Of a stretch of DNA of 64,000 bases, positions 49,847 to 58,785 are shown piece after piece. The position numbers were made by a program, and so were the translations under genes. Position 1 is the first letter of the stretch. Every line of letters starts with the position of its first letter. This DNA is from Poindextera sp035294785 (GTDB lineage: Bacteria > Pseudomonadota > Alphaproteobacteria > Caulobacterales > Caulobacteraceae), in assembly GCA_035294785.1 (NCBI GenBank), contig DATGKF010000091.1, positions 1 through 64,000 of the forward strand. Reading direction: 5' to 3'. The notes below the pieces were generated by a model. That model saw nothing but the letters and a program-made list of their open reading frames with translations. It was not told where the DNA came from and did no database searches.

Positions 49847-50536
49847 ATGTCTATCGCCCTCGTCGCCTCATCGCCGCCCGACCCCGCGACCTATCCGCGC
49901 GCCTCTGAGCCGCTGGAGGAGGTGGGGGCGGCCAGTCCCGCCGACGCCGGCGCGGCGCTCGCCTTCGCTGTCTTACGCCTCGCCGAGGCGGACGATGCGC
50001 GGCCGCTCGTGTTCGTCACCACCGGACTATGGCGGCGCGAGCGGGGGCGGCCGTTCGCGCGCGGCTTGGCGCGGCTCGGGCTTTCCCCCGCCAGACTCGT
50101 CTGGGTGCGCGCCGAGCGGGAGGCCGACGCGCTCTGGGCGCTCGAAGAGGCGCTCAAGTCCGGCGCGGTCGCCGGCGGTCTCGCCCCGATCGAGGCGCCG
50201 CCCTTCGTCGCCACCCGCCGTCTCGATTTCGCCGCCAGGGCCGGCGAGGCGTCCGGCGTCATCCTCCGCGTGGGTCCGGCGGGCGACCTGAGCGCGGCCC
50301 GGCGGCGCTGGCGGATCGCGACCGGCCCGTCAGCGGTCCACCCCTTCGATGCGCGCGCGCCCGGCGCGGCGCGGTTTTCCGCCGAGCTCGTCCGCCGCCG
50401 CGACGGGCCGCCGGGCGCCTGGATGCTGGAGCAGGACGATGAAACGGGTCGTCTCGGCGTGGTTGCCGGACTGGCCGGTGACGGTCTGGACGCGATCGGC
50501 CGCCGGCCCGAACGCGCCCACCCCGCCGCCGCCTGA
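49847..50536 (+). CDS. imuA: ImuA damage-inducible mutagenesis protein
   Basis: A 229-residue RecA/SulA-like protein of translesion synthesis. Contains VFVTTGLWRRERGRPFARGL, LVWVRAEREADALWALEEAL and TRRLDFAARAGEASGVILRV, typical of ImuA; the Walker motif is degenerate. It works with ImuB and DnaE2 in damage-induced mutagenesis. It is preceded by a LexA box and overlaps imuB by 98 bases, a long overlap implying translational coupling. Confidence 0.88.
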   Translation: MSIALVASSPPDPATYPRASEPLEEVGAASPADAGAALAFAVLRLAEADDARPLVFVTTGLWRRERGRPFARGLARLGLSPARLVWVRAEREADALWALEEALKSGAVAGGLAPIEAPPFVATRRLDFAARAGEASGVILRVGPAGDLSAARRRWRIATGPSAVHPFDARAPGAARFSAELVRRRDGPPGAWMLEQDDETGRLGVVAGLAGDGLDAIGRRPERAHPAAA

Positions 50537-52016
50537 AGGCGCGCCTTTCGCGCTGATCGACAAGGGGGTGCACGGGCTTGTCCTGCACGCCCTGAACGAC
50601 GCCGCGCGCGCGTCCGGTCTCGCCCGCGGCCAGGCGCACGCCGACGCCTGCGCCATGGTCCCGCACCTGGTCAGCCTTCCCGCCGACCTGGAGGCGGACC
50701 GGCAGGCGCTCGAGCGGCTGGCGCTCTGGGCCGAGCGGTTCTCTCCCGCCGTCGCCGCCGACGTGCTGATCGGCGGCTATGAGGGCCTCTTCCTCGACAT
50801 GACCGGCGGCGCGCACCTGTTCGGCGGCGAGGCGGCGCTGCTTGCCGACCTCCGCCGGCGGCTGGCCCGCGCCGGCGTTCCCGCCGCGCTCGCCATCGCC
50901 GACACGCCCGCCGCCGCCTGGGCGCTGGCGCGCTTTTCCGGCCAGGCGGAAAGCATCGCGCCCGCCGGTCGCACCCGCGAGGCGCTCGCCCCGCTGCCGG
51001 TCGAGGGCCTGCGCCTCGAGCCCAAGGCGCTGTCGCTTTTGAAGCGCTTCGGACTGAAGACGATCGGCGACCTCTACCCGCTGCCGCGCGCCGGCCTCGC
51101 GCGCCGGTTCCGCGGCGAGATGGGCTTCCGCGTCGTCGAGCGCCTGGACCAGGCGCTGGGCTCGCTGCCCGAGCCGCTCGATCCAGTGCGCCCACCGCCG
51201 CTCTACCGCGTCTGGGTCCCGTTCGCCGAGCCGGTCGGCGATGTGGGCGGCGTCGCCTTCCACCTGCCCCGCCTGGCCGAGGCGCTGGCCGCCTCGCTCG
51301 CCCGCAACGGCCATGGCGCGCGGCGCCTGCGCCTGACCGGTTTCCGCGTCGACGGCCGCTCGACTGCGATCGAGGCTTCGCTCAGCGCGCCGGCGGCCAC
51401 GTCCGCCCACATCCTCAGGCTCCTGAAGGAAAAGGGCCTGGAGCATCTCGACCTGGGCTTCGGCCTCGATGCGCTGATGCTGGCGGCGGAAAAGGCCGAG
51501 CCGCTGGATGCGCGGGCCGTCCGCCTGGACGAGGCCGTCCGCACCGCCTCGCCCGATGCGCTCGCCGCCCTCATCGACCGCCTGCAGGCGAAGCTGGGCG
51601 ACGCCGCCGTACGCCGCCCGCGCCTCGCCGAAAGCTGGACGCCCGAGCGCAGCGAGGTCTGGGAGGGCGCCGGGCCGGACCCCGCGCCCGCGCTCGAACG
51701 CGACGACGACCGCCTGCGACCCATCCTCATCTTCGATGCGCCCGAGCCGGTGGCGGCCATCGCCGAACTGCCGGACGGCGCGCCGGCCCGCTTCGTCTGG
51801 CGCCGCGCCGCGCGCCGCATCGTCCGCGCCGAGGGTCCAGAGCGGCTCTCGCCCGAGTGGTGGCGCGAGCGGGCGGGCGGGCCGGGGCGAACGCGCGACT
51901 ACTACCGCGTCGAGGACGAGGAGGGCCGCCGCTACTGGCTCTTTCGCGAGGGGCTCTACGGGCGCGAGGACGCCGACACGCCCCCCGCCTGGTGGATCGC
52001 CGGGGTGTTCGCATGA
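50439..52016 (+). CDS. imuB: ImuB, inactive Y-family polymerase homologue
   Basis: A 525-residue Y-family protein that lacks most catalytic carboxylates and acts as a hub linking DnaE2 and the beta clamp. MKRVVSAWLPDWPVTVWTRS starts the palm region; the position of the catalytic motif reads YEGLFLDMTGGAHLFGGE; a helix-hairpin-helix (LLKRFGLKTIGDLYPLPRAG) follows; the C-terminus contains RTRDYYRVEDEEGRRYWLFR. It begins inside imuA and overlaps dnaE2 by four bases (ATGA). Confidence 0.92.
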   Translation: MKRVVSAWLPDWPVTVWTRSAAGPNAPTPPPPEGAPFALIDKGVHGLVLHALNDAARASGLARGQAHADACAMVPHLVSLPADLEADRQALERLALWAERFSPAVAADVLIGGYEGLFLDMTGGAHLFGGEAALLADLRRRLARAGVPAALAIADTPAAAWALARFSGQAESIAPAGRTREALAPLPVEGLRLEPKALSLLKRFGLKTIGDLYPLPRAGLARRFRGEMGFRVVERLDQALGSLPEPLDPVRPPPLYRVWVPFAEPVGDVGGVAFHLPRLAEALAASLARNGHGARRLRLTGFRVDGRSTAIEASLSAPAATSAHILRLLKEKGLEHLDLGFGLDALMLAAEKAEPLDARAVRLDEAVRTASPDALAALIDRLQAKLGDAAVRRPRLAESWTPERSEVWEGAGPDPAPALERDDDRLRPILIFDAPEPVAAIAELPDGAPARFVWRRAARRIVRAEGPERLSPEWWRERAGGPGRTRDYYRVEDEEGRRYWLFREGLYGREDADTPPAWWIAGVFA

Positions 52017-55000
52017 CCGCCGCTTACGCCGAGCTCGACCTGCGCTCGAACTTCAGCTTCCTCGAGGGCGGGTCGCATCCGGCCGAACTGGTCGACGAGG
52101 CCAAGGCTCTCGGTCACTCCGCCATCGGACTGGCCGACCGCAACACGCTGGCCGGCGTCGTGCGCGCGCATGCGGCGGCCAAGACGGCCCGGCTGCCGTT
52201 GCTGGTCGGCTGCCGGCTGGTCTTTACCGATGGAACCGAACTCATCGTCTACCCACGCGATCGGTCCGCTTACGGACGGCTTTGCCGGCTGCTCTCGCTC
52301 GGCAAGAGCGGCGTCGTCGGCTGGACGACGGACGAGGCCGGCCAGCGCATTCCCAAGGGCGAGTGCCATCTCGCCTTCGAGCAGGCCGTCGAACTGGGCG
52401 CAGGCATGGTGGCGCTGGTTCCGGCGCCGGCCCGGATCGACGCGGCCTTCGAGGCGCGGCTGCTGCGCTGGCGCAAGGCCTGGCCCGATGACCTGCATCT
52501 CGCCGCCGCGCCGCTGCATCGGGGCGACGACCGCGCCCGCCTGGCGCGCCTGGCCGCCATCGCCGAACGGACGGGGGCGCCGATGGTCGCCGTCAACGCC
52601 GTCCTCTACCACCAGTTCCAGCGCCGGCCGCTGCAGGACGTGCTGACCTGCATCCGGGAAAAGACGACCATCGATGCGGCCGGCTTCCGCCTGCAGGCGA
52701 ATGCGGAGCGTTTCTTGAAGCCCGCGGCCGAGATGGCGCGCCTTTTCGCCGGCTATGAGGCGGCGATCGCGCGCACGCAGGCGATCGTCCGGGCCTGTCT
52801 CTTTTCCCTCGACGAGCTCAGCTACATCTATCCCGACGAGCCGGTTCCACCGGGTAAGACGCCGCAACAGCACCTGCAGGACCTCACCTTCCAGGGCGCC
52901 CGGCGATATTTCCCCCATGGAGTCAGCGCCAGCATCCTGGCGACGCTGAAGAAGGAGCTGCGCCTGATCCGCAAGGTGCGTTACGCGCCGTATTTTCTTA
53001 CCGTGCATGACATCGTCCGCTGGGCGCGCGAGCCGGGGCGCGAGATCCTCTGCCAGGGGCGCGGATCGGCGGCGAACTCCGTGGTCTGCTATTGCCTGGG
53101 CATCACGTCGGTCGACCCCACCAAGCAGGACGTTCTCTTCGAACGCTTCATCTCGGAGGAGCGCAGCGAGCCGCCGGACATCGACGTCGACTTTGAGCAC
53201 GAGCGCCGCGAAGAGGTGATGCAGTACGTCTACCAGCGCTATGGCCGCCATCGCGCGGCGATCTGCGCCACGGTCATCCATTATCGTCCGCGTTCGGCCA
53301 TTCGCGACGTCGGCAAAGCGCTCGGACTGACCGAAGACGTCACCGCCCAGCTGGCCAACACCGTCTGGGGCTCGTTCGGCTCGCGCGTCGAGGAGGAGCA
53401 CGTCGACGCGACAGGGCTGCAGCGGAACGACGCGCGCCTGAAGCGGGCGCTCGATCTGACGGCGGAGCTCATCCGCTTTCCCCGGCATCTCTCCCAGCAC
53501 GTCGGCGGCTTCGTGCTCACCCAGGGCCCGCTCACCGAGACCGTGCCGATCGGCAACGGGGCCATGGACGACCGCACCTTCATCGAATGGGACAAGGACG
53601 ACATCGACGAACTGAAGATCATGAAGGTGGACGTGCTGGCGCTGGGCATGCTGACCGCCATCCGCCGCGGCTTCCTGATGATCAGGCGACACTACGGCCT
53701 CGATCTCGACCTGGTCTCGCTGCCGAAGGAGGAGCCGCGCGTTTACGACATGCTGTGCAAGGCGGACTCGCTCGGCGTCTTCCAGGTGGAGAGCCGCGCG
53801 CAGATGAGCATGCTGCCGCGCCTTCGCCCGCGCGAGTTCTACGACCTCGTCGTCCAGGTGGCCATCGTCCGCCCCGGCCCGATCCAGGGCAACATGGTCC
53901 ACCCCTATTTGAGCCGCCGCACCGAGCGGCGCATCGCGCGGGAAAACGGCCGGCCCTTCACGATCGAATTTCCGTCGCCATCGCCGGATCAGGGCGAAAA
54001 GGACGAACTCGAACGGGTGCTCGGCAAGACGCTGGGCGTGCCGCTCTTCCAGGAGCAGGCCATGCGCATCGCCATGGAGGCGGCGAAGTTCACCGGCGAC
54101 GAGGCGAACGGGCTTCGCCGCGCGATGGCCACCTTCCGCCACATGGGCACCATCCACACCTATGAGGAAAAGATGGTCGGGCGCATGATCGCGCGCGGCT
54201 ACGACCCCGAGTTCGCCAACAACTGCTTCAACCAGATCAAGGGGTTCGGCGAATACGGCTTCCCGGAAAGCCACGCGGCGGCCTTCGCCCACCTCGTCTA
54301 CGTCTCCGCCTGGATCAAGTGGGCCTATCCGGAGGTGTTCGCCGCGGCGCTGCTCAACAGCCAGCCCATGGGCTTTTACGCTCCGGCCCAGATCATCCGC
54401 GACGCGAAAGCCCACGACGTCGAAGTCCGACACCCCGACGTGAATGCGAGCGACTGGGACTGCACGCTAGAAGAACCCTCGCCCCGCAAAGCGGGGAGAG
54501 GGCAAGGTGAGGGGCGCGGCCGCTCCGAGACAACGACGGCGCCGGCGTCGCGGCTGGACCGCCGCGGCCCCCTCACCCCGGCCCTCTCCCCCGCGAGCGG
54601 GGGAGAGGGAGAGTTCAGGCGTTGCCCCCTCCGCCTGGGCCTGCGGCAGATCGATGGGTTCAAGGAGGACTGGGCGCGGGCGATCATGGCGGCGCGTGAG
54701 GTTGGCGGGCCGTTCGACTCGCTGGAGGCGCTCAAGACCCGCGTCGCGCTGCCAGGGGCCGCGCTCGACATGCTGGCGGCCGCCGATGCGCTGAACTCGC
54801 TCGATCTCGCCCGCCGCCCGGCGCTTTGGGCCGCGCGCGGGCTCCCCGCCGCCAAGGACGCGCCGCTCTTCGTCTTCGCCGGGCTCGAGGAGGCCGACGG
54901 ACCGCCGCCGGCCGCGCTCCCGCCCATGCCGCTCTCGGAAGAGGTGGTGCAGGACTACGAGACCATCCGCCTGTCGCTGAAGGCGCATCCGGTGAGCTTC

Positions 55001-55483
55001 CTGCGCCAGCGGCTCGCCGCCGCCGGCGTCCAGCCCGCCGCGACGCTCAAGGATGCGCCGGACAACGCCCGCGCGGCGGTGGCCGGGGTCGTGCTCGTCC
55101 GTCAGCGGCCGGGGTCCGCCAAGGGGGTCGTGTTCCTGACCATCGAGGACGAGAGCGGCGTCGCCAACGCCATCGTCTGGCCGAAGGCATTCGAGCGCTT
55201 CCGCCCCATCGTCATGGGCGCGCGCATGGTGCTGGCGCGGGGCCTCGTCCAGCACGCGCCGGACGGCGACGGCTACGTCACCCACCTGGTGGTCGAGACG
55301 ATCGAGGATCGCACCGGCGACCTGGCGCTCTTGTCGACCCCGCCGATCCGGCCGCCCCGTTCGCACGGCGACGGCGCGGCCTCGGCCTCGCCCGACCGTG
55401 GCGAGCGCGAACACACCGAGCGCGTCATGCATCGCCACCCGCGAAACGTCCGCGTGCTGCCGCCCTCGCGCGACTTCCACTAG
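52013..55483 (+). CDS. dnaE2: Error-prone DNA polymerase DnaE2 with an in-frame repeat insertion
   Basis: A 1156-residue C-family polymerase used for translesion synthesis. PHP domain at the N-terminus (AYAELDLRSNFSFLEGGSHP); polymerase palm with the catalytic aspartates PPDIDVDFEHERREEVMQYV; FQVESRAQMSMLPRLRPREF; GFGEYGFPESHAAAFAHLVY; C-terminal OB domain (VFLTIEDESGVANAIVWPKA). It is longer than usual (Caulobacter DnaE2 is near 1080). Much of the excess is residues about 822-868 (EPSPRKAGRGQGEGRG ... LTPALSPASGGEGE), encoded by a palindromic element at 54476-54613. The frame stays open, so the protein is probably made; whether it is fully active is untested. Confidence 0.93.
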   Translation: MTAAYAELDLRSNFSFLEGGSHPAELVDEAKALGHSAIGLADRNTLAGVVRAHAAAKTARLPLLVGCRLVFTDGTELIVYPRDRSAYGRLCRLLSLGKSGVVGWTTDEAGQRIPKGECHLAFEQAVELGAGMVALVPAPARIDAAFEARLLRWRKAWPDDLHLAAAPLHRGDDRARLARLAAIAERTGAPMVAVNAVLYHQFQRRPLQDVLTCIREKTTIDAAGFRLQANAERFLKPAAEMARLFAGYEAAIARTQAIVRACLFSLDELSYIYPDEPVPPGKTPQQHLQDLTFQGARRYFPHGVSASILATLKKELRLIRKVRYAPYFLTVHDIVRWAREPGREILCQGRGSAANSVVCYCLGITSVDPTKQDVLFERFISEERSEPPDIDVDFEHERREEVMQYVYQRYGRHRAAICATVIHYRPRSAIRDVGKALGLTEDVTAQLANTVWGSFGSRVEEEHVDATGLQRNDARLKRALDLTAELIRFPRHLSQHVGGFVLTQGPLTETVPIGNGAMDDRTFIEWDKDDIDELKIMKVDVLALGMLTAIRRGFLMIRRHYGLDLDLVSLPKEEPRVYDMLCKADSLGVFQVESRAQMSMLPRLRPREFYDLVVQVAIVRPGPIQGNMVHPYLSRRTERRIARENGRPFTIEFPSPSPDQGEKDELERVLGKTLGVPLFQEQAMRIAMEAAKFTGDEANGLRRAMATFRHMGTIHTYEEKMVGRMIARGYDPEFANNCFNQIKGFGEYGFPESHAAAFAHLVYVSAWIKWAYPEVFAAALLNSQPMGFYAPAQIIRDAKAHDVEVRHPDVNASDWDCTLEEPSPRKAGRGQGEGRGRSETTTAPASRLDRRGPLTPALSPASGGEGEFRRCPLRLGLRQIDGFKEDWARAIMAAREVGGPFDSLEALKTRVALPGAALDMLAAADALNSLDLARRPALWAARGLPAAKDAPLFVFAGLEEADGPPPAALPPMPLSEEVVQDYETIRLSLKAHPVSFLRQRLAAAGVQPAATLKDAPDNARAAVAGVVLVRQRPGSAKGVVFLTIEDESGVANAIVWPKAFERFRPIVMGARMVLARGLVQHAPDGDGYVTHLVVETIEDRTGDLALLSTPPIRPPRSHGDGAASASPDRGEREHTERVMHRHPRNVRVLPPSRDFH
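54476..54613. repeat. Bipartite palindromic element inside dnaE2
   Basis: Arm 1 (54476-54522) holds GCCCCGC-AAA-GCGGGG and GGTGAGGGGCGCGGCCG. Arm 2 (54562-54613) holds the reverse order, CCGCGGCCCCCTCACCCC ... CCCCCGCGAGCGGGGG. The arms pair to form a long hairpin with small local hairpins at each end. It has the look of a REP/intergenic-repeat element and is translated in frame. Confidence 0.8.
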
Positions 55484-55580
55484 TGCGCCGCTTGGCCCGC
55501 TTGCGCTTGCGCCCGGAGCGGCGTAACGGGCCGCGCTGGAACGCGACGGGCCCCTCCGGTCGCCTGGGAGCAGCGCCTGA

Positions 55581-57554
55581 ATGACTGCTGGCGAGCCTCG
55601 CAAAGCCGCCGCCCCGACGTCCGACCCCGCCAATCCAAACCCCGGCTCGAGCCCCGCCGGCCATGGCGGCCGCACGCGGACGCTGGCCCTGGCGGTCGGC
55701 GCGGTCGGCGTCGTCTTCGGCGACATCGGCACCAGCCCGCTCTACGCCTTTCGCCAGGCGCTGCAGCAGGCCGCCGGCGACGGCGGCGTCACTCCCGAGG
55801 CGATCTACGGCGTCGTGTCGCTGGCGCTCTGGGCGCTCTTCCTGGTCGTCACCGTCAAGTACGTGCTTTTTCTCATGCGCGCCGACAACAAGGGCGAGGG
55901 CGGCGTGCTCTCGCTGATGGCGCTGGCGCAGAACGCCATCGGGCGGCGAACGACGCTGGTCTTCGTGCTCGGCGTGGCTGGCGCGGCGCTCTTCTACGGC
56001 GACTGCATCATCACTCCGGCGATCTCGGTCCTTTCCGCCATCGAGGGGCTGAAGACCGTGCCGGGCCTGCACCAGGTCGTCTCGCTCAGCACCGTCCTGC
56101 TGGTCAGCCTCGCCATCCTGACCGGCCTTTTCATCGTCCAGTCGCGCGGCACGGCCGGCGTCGCCCGCTACTTCGGCCCCATCCTGATCTTCTGGTTCAT
56201 CGCCATCGCCGCGACCGGCGTCATCCACCTGCTCGACGTCCCGGCCATCTTCCTCGCCCTCAGCCCGACCTATGCCGTCGGCTTTTTGCTGCATCACGGC
56301 GTGACCAGCTTCTTCGTGCTGGGCTCGGTGTTCCTCACCGTGACTGGGGCCGAGGCGCTCTACGCTGACATGGGCCACTTCGGGCGCTGGCCGATCCAGG
56401 CCGCCTGGCTCGTCCTCGTCCTGCCGTGCCTGGTGATCAACTACCTGGGCCAGGGCGCTTTCGCGCTCGATTTCGTCGCCCACGCCCGCGGCCCGGTCGG
56501 CGATGTCGACTGGTTCTTCCGCATGACTCCGGACATCCTGCGCGCGCCGATGGTGTTCCTGGCCACGGTCGCGACCGTCATCGCCAGCCAGGCCGTCATC
56601 ACCGGCGCCTTCTCGATGACCCAGCAGGCGATGCAGCTCGGCCTCTTGCCGCGCATGGTGGTGCGGCAGACGTCAGAGACCCAGGCCGGCCAGATCTACC
56701 TGCCGCAGATCAACATGATGCTGGCCATCGGCGTCGTGGTGCTGATCGCCGTCTTCAAGACCTCGGACAACCTCGGCCAGGCCTATGGGCTGGCGGTGAC
56801 CGGGACCATGGTGGTGACCACCTCGCTCGCCTTCGTCGTGGTGCGGCGCCGCTGGCGCTGGCCGCTGGTGGGCGCGCTGGCGCTGATCGGCCCGCTCTGG
56901 GCGCTGGACGTGACCTTCCTCGCGGCCAACTCGCTGAAGATCTTCTCCGGCGCCGCCATGCCGCTGATGCTGGGCGCGGCCCTCTTCCTGATCATGGCGA
57001 CCTGGGTCAGGGGCGGCGACATCGTGGCCGCGCGCGTCCGCCGCGACTCTCCGGACCTCGACGACTTCCTCGCCGTCCTCGCCGCCCGCCCGCCGCATCG
57101 CGTGGCCGGCACCGCCGTCTACCTCACCGCCGACCCCGACCACGCGCCGGGCGCGCTGCTCCACAACCTCAAGCACAACCGCGTGCTGCACGAGCACAAC
57201 GTCATCCTCACCGTCTCCACCGCCGATACCCCGCGCGTGCCGGACTCCGAGCGGGTGAGCTTCGCGCGCATCAACGACGACTTCGTCCGCATCGCGCTGA
57301 AGTACGGCTTCATGGAGCGGCCAGACGTGCCGCGCGCCCTGGCCTCATGCCGCAAGTTCGGCTTCAGCCTGGACCTGATGTCGACGTCCTTCTTCCTCGG
57401 CCGCCGCACCGTGGTCGCAAACCTCAGGAAGGGTCTCGGCCAGTTGCAGGACCGACTCTTCATCCTCCTGGCCAAGAACGCGGCCAACCCGACCGACGTC
57501 TATCAAATCCCGCCGGGCCGCGTGCTCGAGATGGGCACACAGGTGAGCGTCTGA
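55581..57554 (+). CDS. kup: Kup potassium uptake protein
   Basis: A 657-residue K+/H+ symporter with about 12 membrane spans. Signatures: LAVGAVGVVFGDIGTSPLYA, RADNKGEGGVLSLMALAQNA, FYGDCIITPAISVLSAIEGL, LTVTGAEALYADMGHFGRWP, QAVITGAFSMTQQAMQLGLL. The cytosolic C-terminus (about 480-657) is of family size, with NRVLHEHNVILTVSTADTPR. It follows dnaE2 by 97 bases. A DUF4919 gene overlaps the stop by one base. Confidence 0.95.
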   Translation: MTAGEPRKAAAPTSDPANPNPGSSPAGHGGRTRTLALAVGAVGVVFGDIGTSPLYAFRQALQQAAGDGGVTPEAIYGVVSLALWALFLVVTVKYVLFLMRADNKGEGGVLSLMALAQNAIGRRTTLVFVLGVAGAALFYGDCIITPAISVLSAIEGLKTVPGLHQVVSLSTVLLVSLAILTGLFIVQSRGTAGVARYFGPILIFWFIAIAATGVIHLLDVPAIFLALSPTYAVGFLLHHGVTSFFVLGSVFLTVTGAEALYADMGHFGRWPIQAAWLVLVLPCLVINYLGQGAFALDFVAHARGPVGDVDWFFRMTPDILRAPMVFLATVATVIASQAVITGAFSMTQQAMQLGLLPRMVVRQTSETQAGQIYLPQINMMLAIGVVVLIAVFKTSDNLGQAYGLAVTGTMVVTTSLAFVVVRRRWRWPLVGALALIGPLWALDVTFLAANSLKIFSGAAMPLMLGAALFLIMATWVRGGDIVAARVRRDSPDLDDFLAVLAARPPHRVAGTAVYLTADPDHAPGALLHNLKHNRVLHEHNVILTVSTADTPRVPDSERVSFARINDDFVRIALKYGFMERPDVPRALASCRKFGFSLDLMSTSFFLGRRTVVANLRKGLGQLQDRLFILLAKNAANPTDVYQIPPGRVLEMGTQVSV

Positions 57555-58204
57555 TGCTGAAGCGCCTTCCCTTCGCCGTCGCCCTCGCACTGATCCTCAC
57601 CGTCGCAGCCCCGACCCACGCCGCGCCGGACCCCAAGGTCGAGGCGCGCTACGCCCAGGCGCTCGCCGCCGCCAAGGCCGGGCCGCCGGATGCGGTGGAC
57701 TGGCAGGCGTTCCGCTTCGCCTACGCCGACTCCGCCGAATTCGACCCGGAGGGGATCAAGGTCGAGGACGCCAAGAAGGCGATGTTCGCGGCGCTCAACG
57801 CCCACGACGCCGCGCAGGCCATCGCGCAGGCGGGCAAGGTGCTGGCCGACAACTTCGCCGACATCGACGCCCACATCGTCCTCGATCTCGCCTACGCCCA
57901 GACCGGCGCCGCCGCCGCCGAGGCGCGCGAGCACGCGACCGTGCTGGCCATCCTGCGCTCGATCCGCACCGGCGACGGCGCCTCGCCCGCCCAGGCGTTC
58001 ACGGTGATCAGCGTCGGCGAGGAGTACCAGGTCATGCGGGCCTTCGTGATGACGGTGCAGGGCCAGGCGCTGGTGGAAGCCGACGGCCACAGCTACGACC
58101 GGCTGAGCGTCGTCGACGGCGAGGGCAAGGCGCACACCTTCTTCTTTCTCGTCGACCGCGTCCTCGCCGCCGAAGCCGCCGGCCTCGGCCTGCCCAAGCA
58201 CTGA
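57554..58204 (+). CDS. DUF4919 exported protein
   Basis: A 216-residue protein with a signal peptide (MLKRLPFAVALALILTVAAP, cleavage near HAA) and a helical TPR-like body (DWQAFRFAYADSAEFDPEGI, AALNAHDAAQAIAQAGKVLA, DIDAHIVLDLAYAQTG) and a conserved C-terminal strand (GEGKAHTFFFLVDRVLAAEA). DUF4919 function is unknown. The TGATG overlap with kup suggests co-expression. Confidence 0.82.
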   Translation: MLKRLPFAVALALILTVAAPTHAAPDPKVEARYAQALAAAKAGPPDAVDWQAFRFAYADSAEFDPEGIKVEDAKKAMFAALNAHDAAQAIAQAGKVLADNFADIDAHIVLDLAYAQTGAAAAEAREHATVLAILRSIRTGDGASPAQAFTVISVGEEYQVMRAFVMTVQGQALVEADGHSYDRLSVVDGEGKAHTFFFLVDRVLAAEAAGLGLPKH

Positions 58205-58214
58205 GCCCACGAGC

Positions 58215-58357
58215 AATCCCCTCCCCCTTGCGGGGAGGGGTTGGCGGTGGGGGAGCTGGCGCAGCTAAGACGGCTGGCCGCTGACTTGGTCCGCCACGTC
58301 AGAACATCGGAGCGGACACCCCCATCCCCAACCCCTTCCCCGCAAGGGGGAAGGGGC
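58215..58357. repeat. Bipartite palindromic intergenic repeat
   Basis: Arm 1 (about 58216-58254) contains CCCCTCCCCCTTGCGGGGAG and GGTTGGCGGTGGGGG. Arm 2 (about 58317-58357) contains CCCCCATCCCCAACCCC and TTCCCCGCAAGGGGGAAGGGG, its reverse complement with small differences. The element fills the 156-base space between two convergent genes and probably acts as their bidirectional terminator. It has the same size and architecture as the element inside dnaE2. Confidence 0.8.
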
Positions 58358-58360
58358 TCT

Positions 58361-58774
58361 TTAAGGCGCCGGCGTCCAGCCGAAGGACGAGCCCTCGAGC
58401 TGCGGGCGGTCGTCGGTGATCTCCCACCAGAGCGCCTTGGACGACACGAACGCGTGGAACTCGGGCCGCACGCCCGGATCGCCGTCGGTGGTCCCGAGGC
58501 GGATGTGGCAGACGCCGCGGTCATGGCGCTCGGTGAACAGGCTCGACCCGCAGTGGCGGCAAAAGCAGCGCAGCACGCCGGGCGAGGACTCGTAGCGGCT
58601 GACCGCTTCGGCGCCAGCGGTTACGCTCAGGCTCTCCAGCGGCGCCCGCATCGAGCTCGCGAACGCGCTCCCGCTCCACTTGCGGCAGCGGCTGCAATGG
58701 CAGTTGTAGGTGGGCCCCTCCGACCGCGGGATCTCATACCGCACGACGCCGCAAAGGCAGCTTCCGGTGATCAT
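58361..58774 (-). CDS. GFA-family (CENP-V/Gfa) zinc protein
   Basis: A 137-residue protein of the glutathione-dependent formaldehyde-activating fold, a mixed-beta zinc protein. Zinc cysteines: GSCLCGVVRYE, YNCHCSRCRKWSGSAFASS and FCRHCGSSLF. The family name comes from a disputed activity; most members are of unknown function. GAGGAG precedes the ATG. It is 11 bases downstream of a membrane-protein gene, and the two may be co-transcribed. Confidence 0.92.
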   Translation of the reverse strand: MITGSCLCGVVRYEIPRSEGPTYNCHCSRCRKWSGSAFASSMRAPLESLSVTAGAEAVSRYESSPGVLRCFCRHCGSSLFTERHDRGVCHIRLGTTDGDPGVRPEFHAFVSSKALWWEITDDRPQLEGSSFGWTPAP

Positions 58775-58785
58775 CTGCGGACTCC

